DNA of 64,000 nt from a virus. Shown piece by piece: positions 1-7,564 of this stretch. The notes under the pieces were generated by a model, which worked only from the letters and a program-made list of their open reading frames with translations, was not told the origin of the DNA and did no database searches. The stretch lies in IMG/VR virus record IMGVR_UViG_3300042506_000430, positions 16,372 to 80,371 of that record, one strand, 5' to 3'. Each line of letters opens with the position of its first letter. The first letter of the stretch is position 1. The translations under genes were made by a program, and so were the position numbers.

Positions 1-181
1 CAACTTTCAATCCTTCTGGCAATTCTTCTATCTCTAAATCTGATAAATTCAAATCACCTTTAACATGTAAATCATCTTCTGTGAATGGAAAACCATTTGA
101 CCATTTCCACCTAAGTGGCGTATTCCTATTATCCTTCTTTTCAAGGAAATTAAATATCTTCTTTAATGTTTCTTTTTCCAT
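1..181 (-). CDS. LRR-array protein, 3' end outside window
   Basis: Reading from the start codon at 181, the protein opens with the family N-cap (MEKETLKKIFNFLEKK), then RWKWSNG, then the capping strand FTEDDLHVKGDLNL and the first LPEGLKV repeat, after which the window ends. The start overlaps the stop of the upstream paralogue by one base (TAATG), so translation is probably coupled. The family is described here from sequence only: 20-residue leucine-rich repeats of the form LPEGLKVGGNLDLSNTKITS. Function is unknown; a binding or adaptor role is inferred from the fold type. Confidence 0.85.
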   Translation of the reverse strand, partial: MEKETLKKIFNFLEKKDNRNTPLRWKWSNGFPFTEDDLHVKGDLNLSDLEIEELPEGLKV

Positions 182-645
182 TATCTATATATATATCTAT
201 TTAAAAAACTAGGCTCAACCATTTTTATTAATTCATCATCTGAAAATTTTGCTAATGGTGTTCCACCAATAAACAAATTTTGCCCAACTTTCAATCCTTT
301 TGGTAATGATGCTATTTCAGAGTAGGATAAATCCAAATCAACCCCAACTTCTAATCCTTCTGGCATAGAAGTTATTCTTGTGTTTGATAAATCTAAATGT
401 CTCCCAACTTTCAATCCTTTTGGTAATGATTTAATATCAGAAAATTGTAAATACAAGTCACCTTCAACATATAAATTATCTGGCAATGTTTCTATCCCTG
501 AATCTGAAAAATCCAAATCACCTTTAATATGCAAATCATCTTCTGTTAATGGTTCACCACTTGACCATTTCCATAATAATGGTGCTCTTATTTCATCATT
601 CTTTTCAAGAAATTTAAATATCTTCTTTAATGTTTCTTTTTCCAT
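181..645 (-). CDS. LRR-array protein (4 repeats)
   Basis: This 154-residue paralogue has an N-cap at about residues 1-45 (MEKETLKKIFKFLEKNDE, LLWKWSSGEPLTEDDL). Four repeats follow (LPDNL, LPKGL, MPEGL, LPKGL), then the C-cap LAKFSDDELIKMVEP near residue 140. The second and third repeats keep the family pattern of leucines plus an N/S-T turn. It starts 3 bases after the stop of the virion-type gene 649-1071 and shares one base with the next paralogue. There is no signal peptide or membrane segment, so it is probably cytosolic or virion-associated. Its C-terminal tail (SFLNRYIYR) departs from the usual PGFIKG ending. Function unknown. Confidence 0.88.
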   Translation of the reverse strand: MEKETLKKIFKFLEKNDEIRAPLLWKWSSGEPLTEDDLHIKGDLDFSDSGIETLPDNLYVEGDLYLQFSDIKSLPKGLKVGRHLDLSNTRITSMPEGLEVGVDLDLSYSEIASLPKGLKVGQNLFIGGTPLAKFSDDELIKMVEPSFLNRYIYR

Positions 646-648
646 TAT

Positions 649-1071
649 CTATCCTTTCTTCCACTTTCCACCCAATTTCTTATACCTTTTTGCCGCAGCA
701 CCATTACAATATGCGCTTGGGCATACTTTATACCTAGACCTTGCCCAACTCAAACATTGACTCCATAACTTGGGATTTGTTGGTTTATTCTTTTTTTCCT
801 TTGCTTCTGTTATGTTCTGGCTATCCCTATTTTCAAATTCATTCATCATAAAATCAAAAACTTGATCCAAGTTTTCTTTTGCAACTGTCACATGGTCATC
901 AGCCCAATCATGGCCATTGGTCAACAATTCATTAATTTCATCAGGTTGAAATTCAAGCAATAATTCACATTGTCTTTTAATTTGTTTTAAGTTTCCAAAA
1001 AACATATAATTTTCTGTTGCTTGCTCATTTATTGCATTCTTAACAATTTTTTTAATTACTGGATGTATCAT
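649..1071 (-). CDS. Conserved phage virion-type protein
   Basis: This 140-residue protein has two parts. Residues 20-80 are helical and acidic (YMFFGNLKQIKRQCELL, HDWADDHVTVAKENLDQV). A basic C-terminal module (WSQCLSWARSRYKVCPSAYC, then NGAAAKRYKKLGGKW) is of a kind that recurs at the ends of head or structural proteins of many phages. I recognise the module (DUF5872-like) but not a function. It sits inside the left LRR array, with LRR genes on both sides. A TATTTATAATAA element lies 10 bases before its start. It could be virion-borne or DNA-binding; this is inference. Confidence 0.75.
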   Translation of the reverse strand: MIHPVIKKIVKNAINEQATENYMFFGNLKQIKRQCELLLEFQPDEINELLTNGHDWADDHVTVAKENLDQVFDFMMNEFENRDSQNITEAKEKKNKPTNPKLWSQCLSWARSRYKVCPSAYCNGAAAKRYKKLGGKWKKG

Positions 1072-1093
1072 ATCTTATTTTTTATTATAAATA
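1072..1093 (-). promoter_or_regulatory. AT-rich element before 649-1071 gene
   Basis: TATTTATAATAA (read on the minus strand, 1093-1082) lies 10 bases upstream of the start at 1071. The plus strand reads TTATTATAAATA here, the same word found before several operon heads. The rest of the 1072-1210 gap holds two short direct repeats (TGTGGTTA twice) and no gene that I can see. Confidence 0.3.
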
Positions 1094-1210
1094 TCATTAT
1101 TCTTTATTTTGATTATGGCTCTCATATTTTGATTTTAAGGGACTTTTTGTTTTAGCCTATTACTATGTCATCTTTATTAAAATCTGCTGTTGTGGTTAAA
1201 TTGTATGTGG

Positions 1211-1750
1211 TTATATCCTAATTATTCTACCTATACGCCCAGGTTTAACCATTTCTCTTAATTCAGCATCTGAAAATTTGTCTAAACTATCTCCAACACT
1301 CACGGCTAAATATCCATTAACTTCCAATCCTTTTGGTAATCTTTTTATTGGTGTATCCATTATTGATAACCAAAGGTCAATTACTAGCCCTTCTGGTAAT
1401 GAAGTTATTTTTGTATTATGCAAATACAAAGAAGCACCAATTTTAATATCATTTGGTATGTTTTTTATAATTGAATGCGATAACTCCAGAGAACCATCAA
1501 CTTTTAACCCTTTTGGTAATTCTTCTATTTTTGAAAATCTAGTAATCATTCTACCTTTAACTTCCAAATTATCTGGTAATGATTTTAAAGTTGAATCTGT
1601 TAAATCTAAATCACCATTAACAATTAAATCTTCTTTTGTTAGGGGATCACCAAGTTTTAATTTCCAAATAAAGGTATCTCTATCTTTATGTTTTTTGTTT
1701 TCTTTCTTTTCAAGGAAATCAAATATATTTTTTATTGCTTCTTTTTCCAT
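1211..1750 (-). CDS. LRR-array protein (5 repeats)
   Basis: This 179-residue paralogue carries the MEKEAIKNIFDFLEKKENKK N-cap and five repeats (LPDNLEV, LPKGLKV, IPNDIKI, LPEGLVI, LPKGLEV). Its C-cap is LDKFSDAELREMVKPG, ending GRIGRIIRI. The third repeat is degenerate (IPNDIKI), which also occurs in 3780-4319. The N-cap coding DNA (1681-1763) matches that of the next paralogue upstream (2289-2371) over 83 bases with one mismatch, a sign of recent duplication or conversion. The start shares one base with the upstream stop. A 139-base gap follows it. Function unknown. Confidence 0.88.
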   Translation of the reverse strand: MEKEAIKNIFDFLEKKENKKHKDRDTFIWKLKLGDPLTKEDLIVNGDLDLTDSTLKSLPDNLEVKGRMITRFSKIEELPKGLKVDGSLELSHSIIKNIPNDIKIGASLYLHNTKITSLPEGLVIDLWLSIMDTPIKRLPKGLEVNGYLAVSVGDSLDKFSDAELREMVKPGRIGRIIRI

Positions 1751-2358
1751 TATCTAATTATTTGCTCCTTTATAAATCCAGGTTTAACCATATTTCTTAA
1801 TTCTTCATCAGAAAATTTTACTAATGGTGATCCACTTATAATTAAAATCCCCCTAACTTTCAACCCTTTTGGTAATGATGTTAAACTTGTGCAATTTTCT
1901 AAATACAAATCACGGCCAACTTCCAATCCTTCTGGCAAGGATGTTAAACTTGTGCAATTTTCTAAATCTAAATTATGCGCAACTTTCAATCCTTTTGGTA
2001 AAGATATTAAATTTGTGGAATTTTCTAAATATAAAGACGCTCCAAGTTCTAATCCTCTTGGCAGTGAAATTAAATCTTCACAACCTTCTAAATCTAAACG
2101 ACCCCCAACTTTTAAGTTATCAGGTAATGATTTAATAGATGAATAATTTAAAATCAAATAACCACCAACTTTCAACCCATCTGGTAATGAGGTTATTTTT
2201 GAATATGATAAATCCAAATTACCTTTTACATTTAACTCTTCTTCTGTTATTGGTTCATCAAATTTTAATTTCCAAATAATGCTATCCCTATCTTTATGTT
2301 TTTTATTTTCTTTCTTTTCAAGGAAATCAAATATATTTTTTATTGCTTCTTTTTCCAT
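1750..2358 (-). CDS. LRR-array protein (6 repeats)
   Basis: This 202-residue paralogue has six repeats. Four consecutive ones use the longer 21-residue form with an asparagine-cysteine turn (ENCTSLTSLPEGLEV and similar) instead of the NTKIT turn. These stacked near-copies suggest internal repeat duplication. The N-cap is MEKEAIKNIFDFLEKKENKK and the C-cap is LVKFSDEELRNMVKPGFIK. Both junctions to neighbours are TAATG one-base overlaps. Function unknown. Confidence 0.88.
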   Translation of the reverse strand: MEKEAIKNIFDFLEKKENKKHKDRDSIIWKLKFDEPITEEELNVKGNLDLSYSKITSLPDGLKVGGYLILNYSSIKSLPDNLKVGGRLDLEGCEDLISLPRGLELGASLYLENSTNLISLPKGLKVAHNLDLENCTSLTSLPEGLEVGRDLYLENCTSLTSLPKGLKVRGILIISGSPLVKFSDEELRNMVKPGFIKEQIIR

Positions 2359-2837
2359 TATCTAATTATTTTACCATTTATAAACCCATCTGGTTCAACC
2401 ATTTCTCTTATTTTTTCATCTGAAAGTTTTGCTAATGGAGTTTTTACAATATGTAAATTACGTTCAACTTTTAAACCTTTTGATAATGTTTCTATATCTG
2501 AATATGTTAAATCTAAATCGCGACCAACATATAAATCACCTGGCAAGGATTTGAAACTTGTCCATTCAAAATTCAAATCACCCTCAACAAATAATTTTTC
2601 TGGGAATGTTTTTAAACTTGAGAACCGAAAATCAGCATTTCCTATAACTTTTAACCCTTTTGGTAAATGTTGTATATTTATGCCAGATATATCCAAATCG
2701 CCTCTAACAATTAAATCTTCTTTTGTTAATGGTTCATTAAACATAAATTTCCACCTTAAAGTTCCTTTGTTTTTATGTTTTTTATTGTCTTCTTTTTCAA
2801 GAAAATCAAGTATATTTTTTAGTGTTTCTTTTTCCAT
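2358..2837 (-). CDS. LRR-array protein (4 repeats, divergent)
   Basis: This 159-residue paralogue has four repeats that are less regular than in its neighbours (LPKGLKV, FPEKLFV, LPGDLYV, LSKGLKV), with aromatic residues on the variable face (DFRFSSLKTF, FEWTSFKS). The caps are standard (MEKETLKNILDFLEKEDNKK; LAKLSDEKIREMVEPDGFI). Both ends use the TAATG overlap. Divergent variable positions with conserved caps and leucines are what changing binding specificity would look like, but this is inference. Confidence 0.87.
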   Translation of the reverse strand: MEKETLKNILDFLEKEDNKKHKNKGTLRWKFMFNEPLTKEDLIVRGDLDISGINIQHLPKGLKVIGNADFRFSSLKTFPEKLFVEGDLNFEWTSFKSLPGDLYVGRDLDLTYSDIETLSKGLKVERNLHIVKTPLAKLSDEKIREMVEPDGFINGKIIR

Positions 2838-2919
2838 TATCTAATTATATTTCCTTTAAATGAACCATTATTTAAATTTTTATTTCTTCTTATTTCAGCA
2901 TCTGTATATTTTTTGGCAA
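2823..2919. repeat. 97-bp near-identical block, copy 1
   Basis: The junction between two LRR genes and the C-cap coding end of 2837-3307 match 3293-3389 at an offset of 470 bases with two mismatches (2898 and 2918). This is either a recent tandem duplication or gene conversion. Confidence 0.85.
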
Positions 2920-3307
2920 GGAAGGATTCTCCTATATATAAATTACCACCAACATATAAATTTTTTGGGATTTCTTCTATATCTGAATGTCTAAAATACA
3001 AATCACCCCCAACATATAAATTGTCTGGTAATGATTCTATATTTGTATGGGATAAGTTAAAACTATCCTTAACATATAACCCTTCTGGTAATGAGTTTAT
3101 TTCTGATCCCAACAACCACAATTTACCTTCAACTCTCATCCCATTAGGTAATGAGGTTATAGTTGTAAATTCCAAATTTAAATTGCCTTTTATATTTAAA
3201 TCCTCTTTTGTTAGTTCATTATTTACCCATTTCCATAAAAATGGTGTTTTGATATCATCATTTTCTTCAAGGAAATCAAATATTCTTTTTAATGTTTCTT
3301 TTTCCAT
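2837..3307 (-). CDS. LRR-array protein (4 repeats)
   Basis: This 156-residue paralogue has the MEKETLKRIFDFLEENDD N-cap and four repeats (LPNGMRV, LPEGLYV, LPDNLYV, IPKNLYV). Its C-cap is of an unusual type (AKKYTDAEIRRNKNLNNG, then SFKGNIIR) shared only with the next upstream paralogue. The C-terminal DNA is almost identical between the two (see the repeat at 2823-2919). Junctions are one-base TAATG overlaps. Function unknown. Confidence 0.88.
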   Translation of the reverse strand: MEKETLKRIFDFLEENDDIKTPFLWKWVNNELTKEDLNIKGNLNLEFTTITSLPNGMRVEGKLWLLGSEINSLPEGLYVKDSFNLSHTNIESLPDNLYVGGDLYFRHSDIEEIPKNLYVGGNLYIGESFLAKKYTDAEIRRNKNLNNGSFKGNIIR

Positions 3308-3389
3308 TATCTAATTATATTTCCTTTAAATGAACCATTATTTAAATTTTTATTTCTTCTTATTTCACCATCTGTATATTTTTTGGCGA
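3293..3389. repeat. 97-bp near-identical block, copy 2
   Basis: Partner of 2823-2919, with two mismatches. It spans the C-cap end of 3307-3780 and the junction with the next gene. Confidence 0.85.
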
Positions 3390-3780
3390 GGGGGGTCTCT
3401 TCTATATCTAATTCACCACCAACGTATAAATTTTTTGGTATTTCTCCTATATTTGAATATTTAAACCATAAATCACCCCCAACATATAAATTGTCTGGTA
3501 ATGATTCAATATATGTATGTGATACATCCAAACTACCCTTAACATATAGCCCTTCTGGTAATGTTTTTATTGCTGATGCAAATAATGACAAATCACCTTG
3601 AACTCTCAATCCCTCTGGTAATGAGGTTATTGCTGAATGATTTAAAATTAAATCCCCATCAAAATTTAATTCATCTTCTGTAAATGGGTGATTAATTTTT
3701 ACTTTATAAGCAAAAGGTTTTGGTCTATTTTCCTCTTTCTCAAGGAATTCAATTATTTTTTTTAATGTTTCTATTTCCAT
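3307..3780 (-). CDS. LRR-array protein (4 repeats)
   Basis: This 157-residue paralogue has four repeats (LPEGLRV, LPEGLYV, LPDNLYV, IPKNLYV) and the AKKYTDGEIRRNKNLNNG C-cap, which it shares with 2837-3307. Its N-cap is different (MEIETLKKIIEFLEKEENRP with FAYKVKINHPFTEDEL) and resembles that of 4323-4736. It thus looks like a chimera of two cap types. Junctions are TAATG-type on both sides. Function unknown. Confidence 0.88.
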   Translation of the reverse strand: MEIETLKKIIEFLEKEENRPKPFAYKVKINHPFTEDELNFDGDLILNHSAITSLPEGLRVQGDLSLFASAIKTLPEGLYVKGSLDVSHTYIESLPDNLYVGGDLWFKYSNIGEIPKNLYVGGELDIEETPLAKKYTDGEIRRNKNLNNGSFKGNIIR

Positions 3781-4319
3781 TACTCTCTTAATATTCCTTT
3801 TATAAATCCAGGTTTAACCATTTCTTTTAATTCAGCATTAGAAAATTTGGATAAACTATCATTACTATTTAAAACTAAATAACCCTTAATTATCAATCCT
3901 TTTGGTAATGAAGTTATTTTTGTTTTCTGCAAATACAAAGAACCACCAATTTCAATATCATCAGGTATATTTTTTATTTTTGAGTTCCTTAAATTCAAAT
4001 TACCACCAACTTTCAATCCTTTTGGTAGTGATTCTATATTTGAACTTGCTAAAGATAAATAATCCCCAACTTCTAACCCTTCTGGTAATGAGACTATTGC
4101 CGAACAACCCATTAAATTAACCCAACCCTTAACTCTTAATCCTTCTGGTAATGATGTTACTTTTGTATATGATAATTCCAAATTACCATTAATATTTAAT
4201 TCATCATATGTTAATTCATTAAATATAACCTTCCATTTAAAACTACCTTTATCTCGGGGCATTTTATTTTCTTCCTTTTCAAGAAAATCAAGTATTTTTT
4301 TAAATGTTTTATTTTCCAT
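3780..4319 (-). CDS. LRR-array protein (5 repeats)
   Basis: This 179-residue paralogue has five repeats (LPEGLRV, LPEGLEV, LPKGLKV, IPDDIEI, LPKGLII). It shares the degenerate IPDDI repeat followed by a KTKITSLP strand with 1211-1750, so these two probably derive from one ancestor. The caps are MENKTFKKILDFLEKEENK and LSKFSNAELKEMVKPGFIKG. The start is 3 bases after the stop of the upstream gene and the stop overlaps the next start by one base. Function unknown. Confidence 0.87.
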   Translation of the reverse strand: MENKTFKKILDFLEKEENKMPRDKGSFKWKVIFNELTYDELNINGNLELSYTKVTSLPEGLRVKGWVNLMGCSAIVSLPEGLEVGDYLSLASSNIESLPKGLKVGGNLNLRNSKIKNIPDDIEIGGSLYLQKTKITSLPKGLIIKGYLVLNSNDSLSKFSNAELKEMVKPGFIKGILRE

Positions 4320-4322
4320 TAT

Positions 4323-4736
4323 CTACATATTTCCTATTATTTCTCCTATATAACCATTTGGCTTTATCATATTCAATAATTCATTGTCTGAAATTTCTGT
4401 AAATTTTGTTCTGTAAATATATAAACTACCCCCAACTTTCAAGTCTTTTGGTAATGAGGTTAAACCCCAACACCCAGCTAACCATAAATTACCCTCAACT
4501 TCCAATCCTTCTGGTAATGTTTTTATATCTGAGTCTGTTAAATCTAAAACACGCCCAACTTTCAATCCTTCTGGTAATGAAGTTATTTTAAAATTTGATA
4601 AATCCAAATTACCTTCAATATTTAAATCTTTTTCTGTTAAGGGTTCATTATTTTTTACTTTATAAGCAAAAGGTTTTTTTCTATTTTCTTCCTTCTCAAG
4701 GAATTCAAGTATTCTTTTTAATGTTTCTTCTTTCAC
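4323..4736 (-). CDS. LRR-array protein (3 repeats, short)
   Basis: At 137 residues this is the shortest complete paralogue of the left array, with only three repeats (LPEGLKV, LPEGLEV, LPKDLKV). The variable face includes two tryptophans (LWLAGCWGLTS). The N-cap is MKEETLKRILEFLEKEENRK with FAYKVKNNEPLTEKDL. The C-cap is FTEISDNELLNMIKPNGYIG. It overlaps the upstream gene by four bases (ATGA), a second kind of coupling. Function unknown. Confidence 0.86.
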   Translation of the reverse strand: MKEETLKRILEFLEKEENRKKPFAYKVKNNEPLTEKDLNIEGNLDLSNFKITSLPEGLKVGRVLDLTDSDIKTLPEGLEVEGNLWLAGCWGLTSLPKDLKVGGSLYIYRTKFTEISDNELLNMIKPNGYIGEIIGNM

Positions 4737-5329
4737 AATCTTGATATTTTTTCTTTTATAAATCCAGGATAAACCATTTCTCTTAATTGTCCATCTGTGT
4801 ATTTTCGTAATGGGGTATTTTCTATATACAATACCCCCCTAACTTCTAACCCTTTTGGTAATGATGTTATTTTTGTATCTTTTAAATTCAAATATTTACC
4901 AACTTTTAATCCTTCTGGTAGTGAAATTAAATCTTTGCAAGAATATAAATCCAAAAAACCCCTAATTTTTAAGTCATTAGGTAATGAACTAATGGATGTA
5001 TAATTTAAATGCAAATTACCACCAACTTTCAATCCTTTTGGTAATGAGGTTATTTTTGAATATGCTAAAAACAAATGCTTCCCAACTTTTAATCCTTCTG
5101 GTAATGATTGTATTCTTGAAAATGTTAAAATTAAGTCCCCCTCAACTTTTAACCCTTCTGGTAATGATTCTATACTTGAGTACATTAAATTCAAATCATC
5201 TTTTATATTTAATTCATCTTTTGTTAATGGTTTATTAAATAATAACTTCCACCTTAAATTATTTTTAGGTATTACCCCTTCCTTTTCTTCAAGAAAATCA
5301 AGTATTTTTTCAATTGTTTCTTTTTCCAT
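4733..5329 (-). CDS. LRR-array protein (6 repeats)
   Basis: This 198-residue paralogue has six regular repeats (LPEGLKV twice, LPKGLKV, LPNDLKI, LPEGLKV, LPKGLEV). One long-turn repeat (YSCKDLISLPEGLKV) sits in fifth position. The caps are MEKETIEKILDFLEEKEG and LRKYTDGQLREMVYPGFIKE. The start shares one base with the upstream stop and the stop overlaps the next gene by four bases. Function unknown. Confidence 0.88.
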   Translation of the reverse strand: MEKETIEKILDFLEEKEGVIPKNNLRWKLLFNKPLTKDELNIKDDLNLMYSSIESLPEGLKVEGDLILTFSRIQSLPEGLKVGKHLFLAYSKITSLPKGLKVGGNLHLNYTSISSLPNDLKIRGFLDLYSCKDLISLPEGLKVGKYLNLKDTKITSLPKGLEVRGVLYIENTPLRKYTDGQLREMVYPGFIKEKISRL

Positions 5330-6036
5330 TATCTAACTATTTTTCCTTTTATAAATCCAGGTTGAATCATCTTTCTTAATCTATAATTACTAATTTCATC
5401 TAAATGGGAAAGATTCAACATTATAGATCCATAAACTTTCAATCCTTTTGGTAATGAGGTTAAATCTGTTAGTCTTAAATCCAAATCACCACCAACTTTT
5501 AAACCTTCTGGCAATGATTGTATATTTTTACAACCAAATAACACCAAATCTTTCCTAACTTCAAGTCCTTCTGGTAATGAAGTTATTTTTGTATTATTTA
5601 AAACTAAATGCCCTCCAACTTTCAATCCTTCTGGTAATGAAGTTATTTTTGTATTATTTAAATACAAATCCCTACCAACTTTCAATCCTTTTGGTAGCAA
5701 GGTTATATCTGTATTAGATGAAAACAAATCACCACCAACTTCCAATCCTTCAGGTAATGATGTTATTTTTGTTGAACCTAAATTCAAATTACCCCCAACT
5801 TTCAAACCTTCTGGCAATGAGGTTATTTTTGATCTTCTTAAATCGAAATTACCACCAACTTTCAAACCTTCTGGTAATGAGGTTATTGTTGTTTCATAAA
5901 ACCACAAATTACCTATAACATCTAAATCTTCTTTGGTTATTGGCTCATTATTTAATATTTTCCATTTAAATGGTGCTCTATGTTCTCCTTTCTCTTCAAG
6001 GAATTCAAATATTCTTTTTAATGTTTCTTTTTCCAT
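5329..6036 (-). CDS. LRR-array protein (8 repeats), first gene of left array
   Basis: This 235-residue paralogue is the promoter-proximal gene of the left array and the longest there, with eight very regular repeats. Several near-identical tandem units (NNTKITSLPEGLKVGG) show recent internal expansion. The N-cap is MEKETLKRIFEFLEEKGEHR with FKWKILNNEPITKEDL. It lies 7 bases downstream of the fibre-like gene 6044-7546, with a TATAAATA box 15 bases before its start inside the end of that gene. Late co-expression with tail genes is therefore likely (inference). Function unknown. Confidence 0.9.
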   Translation of the reverse strand: MEKETLKRIFEFLEEKGEHRAPFKWKILNNEPITKEDLDVIGNLWFYETTITSLPEGLKVGGNFDLRRSKITSLPEGLKVGGNLNLGSTKITSLPEGLEVGGDLFSSNTDITLLPKGLKVGRDLYLNNTKITSLPEGLKVGGHLVLNNTKITSLPEGLEVRKDLVLFGCKNIQSLPEGLKVGGDLDLRLTDLTSLPKGLKVYGSIMLNLSHLDEISNYRLRKMIQPGFIKGKIVR

Positions 6037-6043
6037 TATCTAA

Positions 6044-7546
6044 TTATTTTTTATTTATAATAAAAAAGTGCAATTGTTTTTTATAAGTGGTAATCTCCCC
6101 AGCAATTTGAACCTTTAAATCAACAAAATATTTATTTGGTATTTTATCTCTTGTGTCAAAATTAAAATAATATTCATTTGGTGTTCTGTTAAATTCTGTC
6201 CAATCTTGAACTTGAACTTGGGTTTCCCCCTCCTTAACATAAACACGATAAAATCCTTTAATGTTTGTTAATAATTCACTTGTGCTATATGCTTTTTTAA
6301 TTATAACCCCAATCTTTCTAACATCAGTATTGAGTATTTTTTCCCCTTGCATAATGTTATAGAAATCAAAATTATATGTTTCACTTTCTGTTGTCTTTGT
6401 TCCAGTTTTAATTCGATTATTTACATCATATAATACAAATTCATTTTCAACATTGGGTAATGTAATTCCATTTAAGGTCATCCCACTCCAAACATCAGTA
6501 AATACCATAGGTGCTGTATATCCACTAAATACATTTGGTACAGATACCTCATACACACCCTTGGTAATTAATTTTGTTGATAAGTTTGTGCAACCAGTAA
6601 CAACATTCCCATCATTGTCAAATATATTAACAATTGGATTGTTATCCAAATTTGAATACGAATCTTCATCTGTTACATAAAGATATAATTTATTTACCCT
6701 ATTCTTAACAAAATTATTTCTATCATCCTTAATCAAATCATCATAAGTTGTTAATAGATAAGGTTCATAAAATGTCTGGGTGTGCCTTGAAAAAAAGCCA
6801 ACAGAATAGCTTTCCGTTAACCCTGTTGCATTTTCATAAGATGGGGTATAAGCAATGCCCCAACCAGAATAAGATGTGGTAGAACCGCTTAAAATGGCGT
6901 TTATTTCATTTGTCATGTTAAATGAAACATCTTCATTACCAAATTCAAAATGTTTGGTATCAAGAATGGTCAATCCGCTATAATTAACATTTCCCGTATT
7001 TTTATTGTTATAAATACCAGGTTCAGTCCATCCGCTTAATGTTTGAGCATTATACCAATTTGAGGGGGTTGATGCAAATGAATTATCATTCTTTATAACT
7101 AGGGGATATTTCGCCCCTGACCCTGAATTTAAGTTTTTTGAATAATCTGTATAATCATAACCTACACCTTCATCCCAATTTTGAACATACCCTGTGCTAC
7201 CACTACTCAATGGAATTCTAAATAAAACCAAATCAAAGGAAGATGCTCTACGTTTTTGATTTGGCATTTTCCCATTTAATAAGGATTCATCAAAAGATGC
7301 TGAATTTTTTAAGACTAATGTATGTGTGACACTTGACAATGAACCGCTAAAAATGATATCATCATTAACTTTATCAATTAGAGGTTCTAAATCTAAATCA
7401 AAAATTAGCCTTGTTGGTCCATATGCTGGGATTAAGTAATCTGTTGCACCATAAGTTAATTCAATAACAGGGTTTCTACCTGTATTTATTTTTGAATTTG
7501 CAATTAAAGTGTTGTTTCTATTAAAATAAGATAGATGAATTGACAT
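6044..7546 (-). CDS. Virion protein, fibre- or baseplate-like
   Basis: This 500-residue protein is rich in beta strands, Asn, Ser and Thr, with no signal peptide. The N-terminal half has repeated strand patterns with aromatic and Gly/Ser turns (YSGWGIAYTPSYENATG, VGFFSRHTQTFYEPYL). The C-terminal half looks like repeated immunoglobulin-like beta domains (VNKLYLYVTDEDSYSNLD, KGFYRVYVKEGETQVQVQDW). It follows the baseplate spike gene by 18 bases and precedes the LRR array by 7. A tail fibre or baseplate accessory role fits position and composition, but I cannot name a family. Confidence 0.65.
   Translation of the reverse strand: MSIHLSYFNRNNTLIANSKINTGRNPVIELTYGATDYLIPAYGPTRLIFDLDLEPLIDKVNDDIIFSGSLSSVTHTLVLKNSASFDESLLNGKMPNQKRRASSFDLVLFRIPLSSGSTGYVQNWDEGVGYDYTDYSKNLNSGSGAKYPLVIKNDNSFASTPSNWYNAQTLSGWTEPGIYNNKNTGNVNYSGLTILDTKHFEFGNEDVSFNMTNEINAILSGSTTSYSGWGIAYTPSYENATGLTESYSVGFFSRHTQTFYEPYLLTTYDDLIKDDRNNFVKNRVNKLYLYVTDEDSYSNLDNNPIVNIFDNDGNVVTGCTNLSTKLITKGVYEVSVPNVFSGYTAPMVFTDVWSGMTLNGITLPNVENEFVLYDVNNRIKTGTKTTESETYNFDFYNIMQGEKILNTDVRKIGVIIKKAYSTSELLTNIKGFYRVYVKEGETQVQVQDWTEFNRTPNEYYFNFDTRDKIPNKYFVDLKVQIAGEITTYKKQLHFFIINKK
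6052..6063 (-). promoter_or_regulatory. T4-late-like promoter candidate at head of left LRR array
   Basis: The minus strand reads TTATTATAAATA here, containing the exact T4 late -10 box TATAAATA. The box ends 15 bases before the LRR gene start at 6036 and sits inside the 3' end of the fibre-like gene. The same 12-mer precedes 11689 and 59765. Confidence 0.4.
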
Positions 7547-7564
7547 TTTTTTATTTAATAAATA

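Noticed and set aside
1072-1210. Possible tRNA or small RNA in the largest gap
   Set aside because: No cloverleaf or stable hairpin could be traced. Only short direct repeats and an AT-rich promoter-like word are visible.
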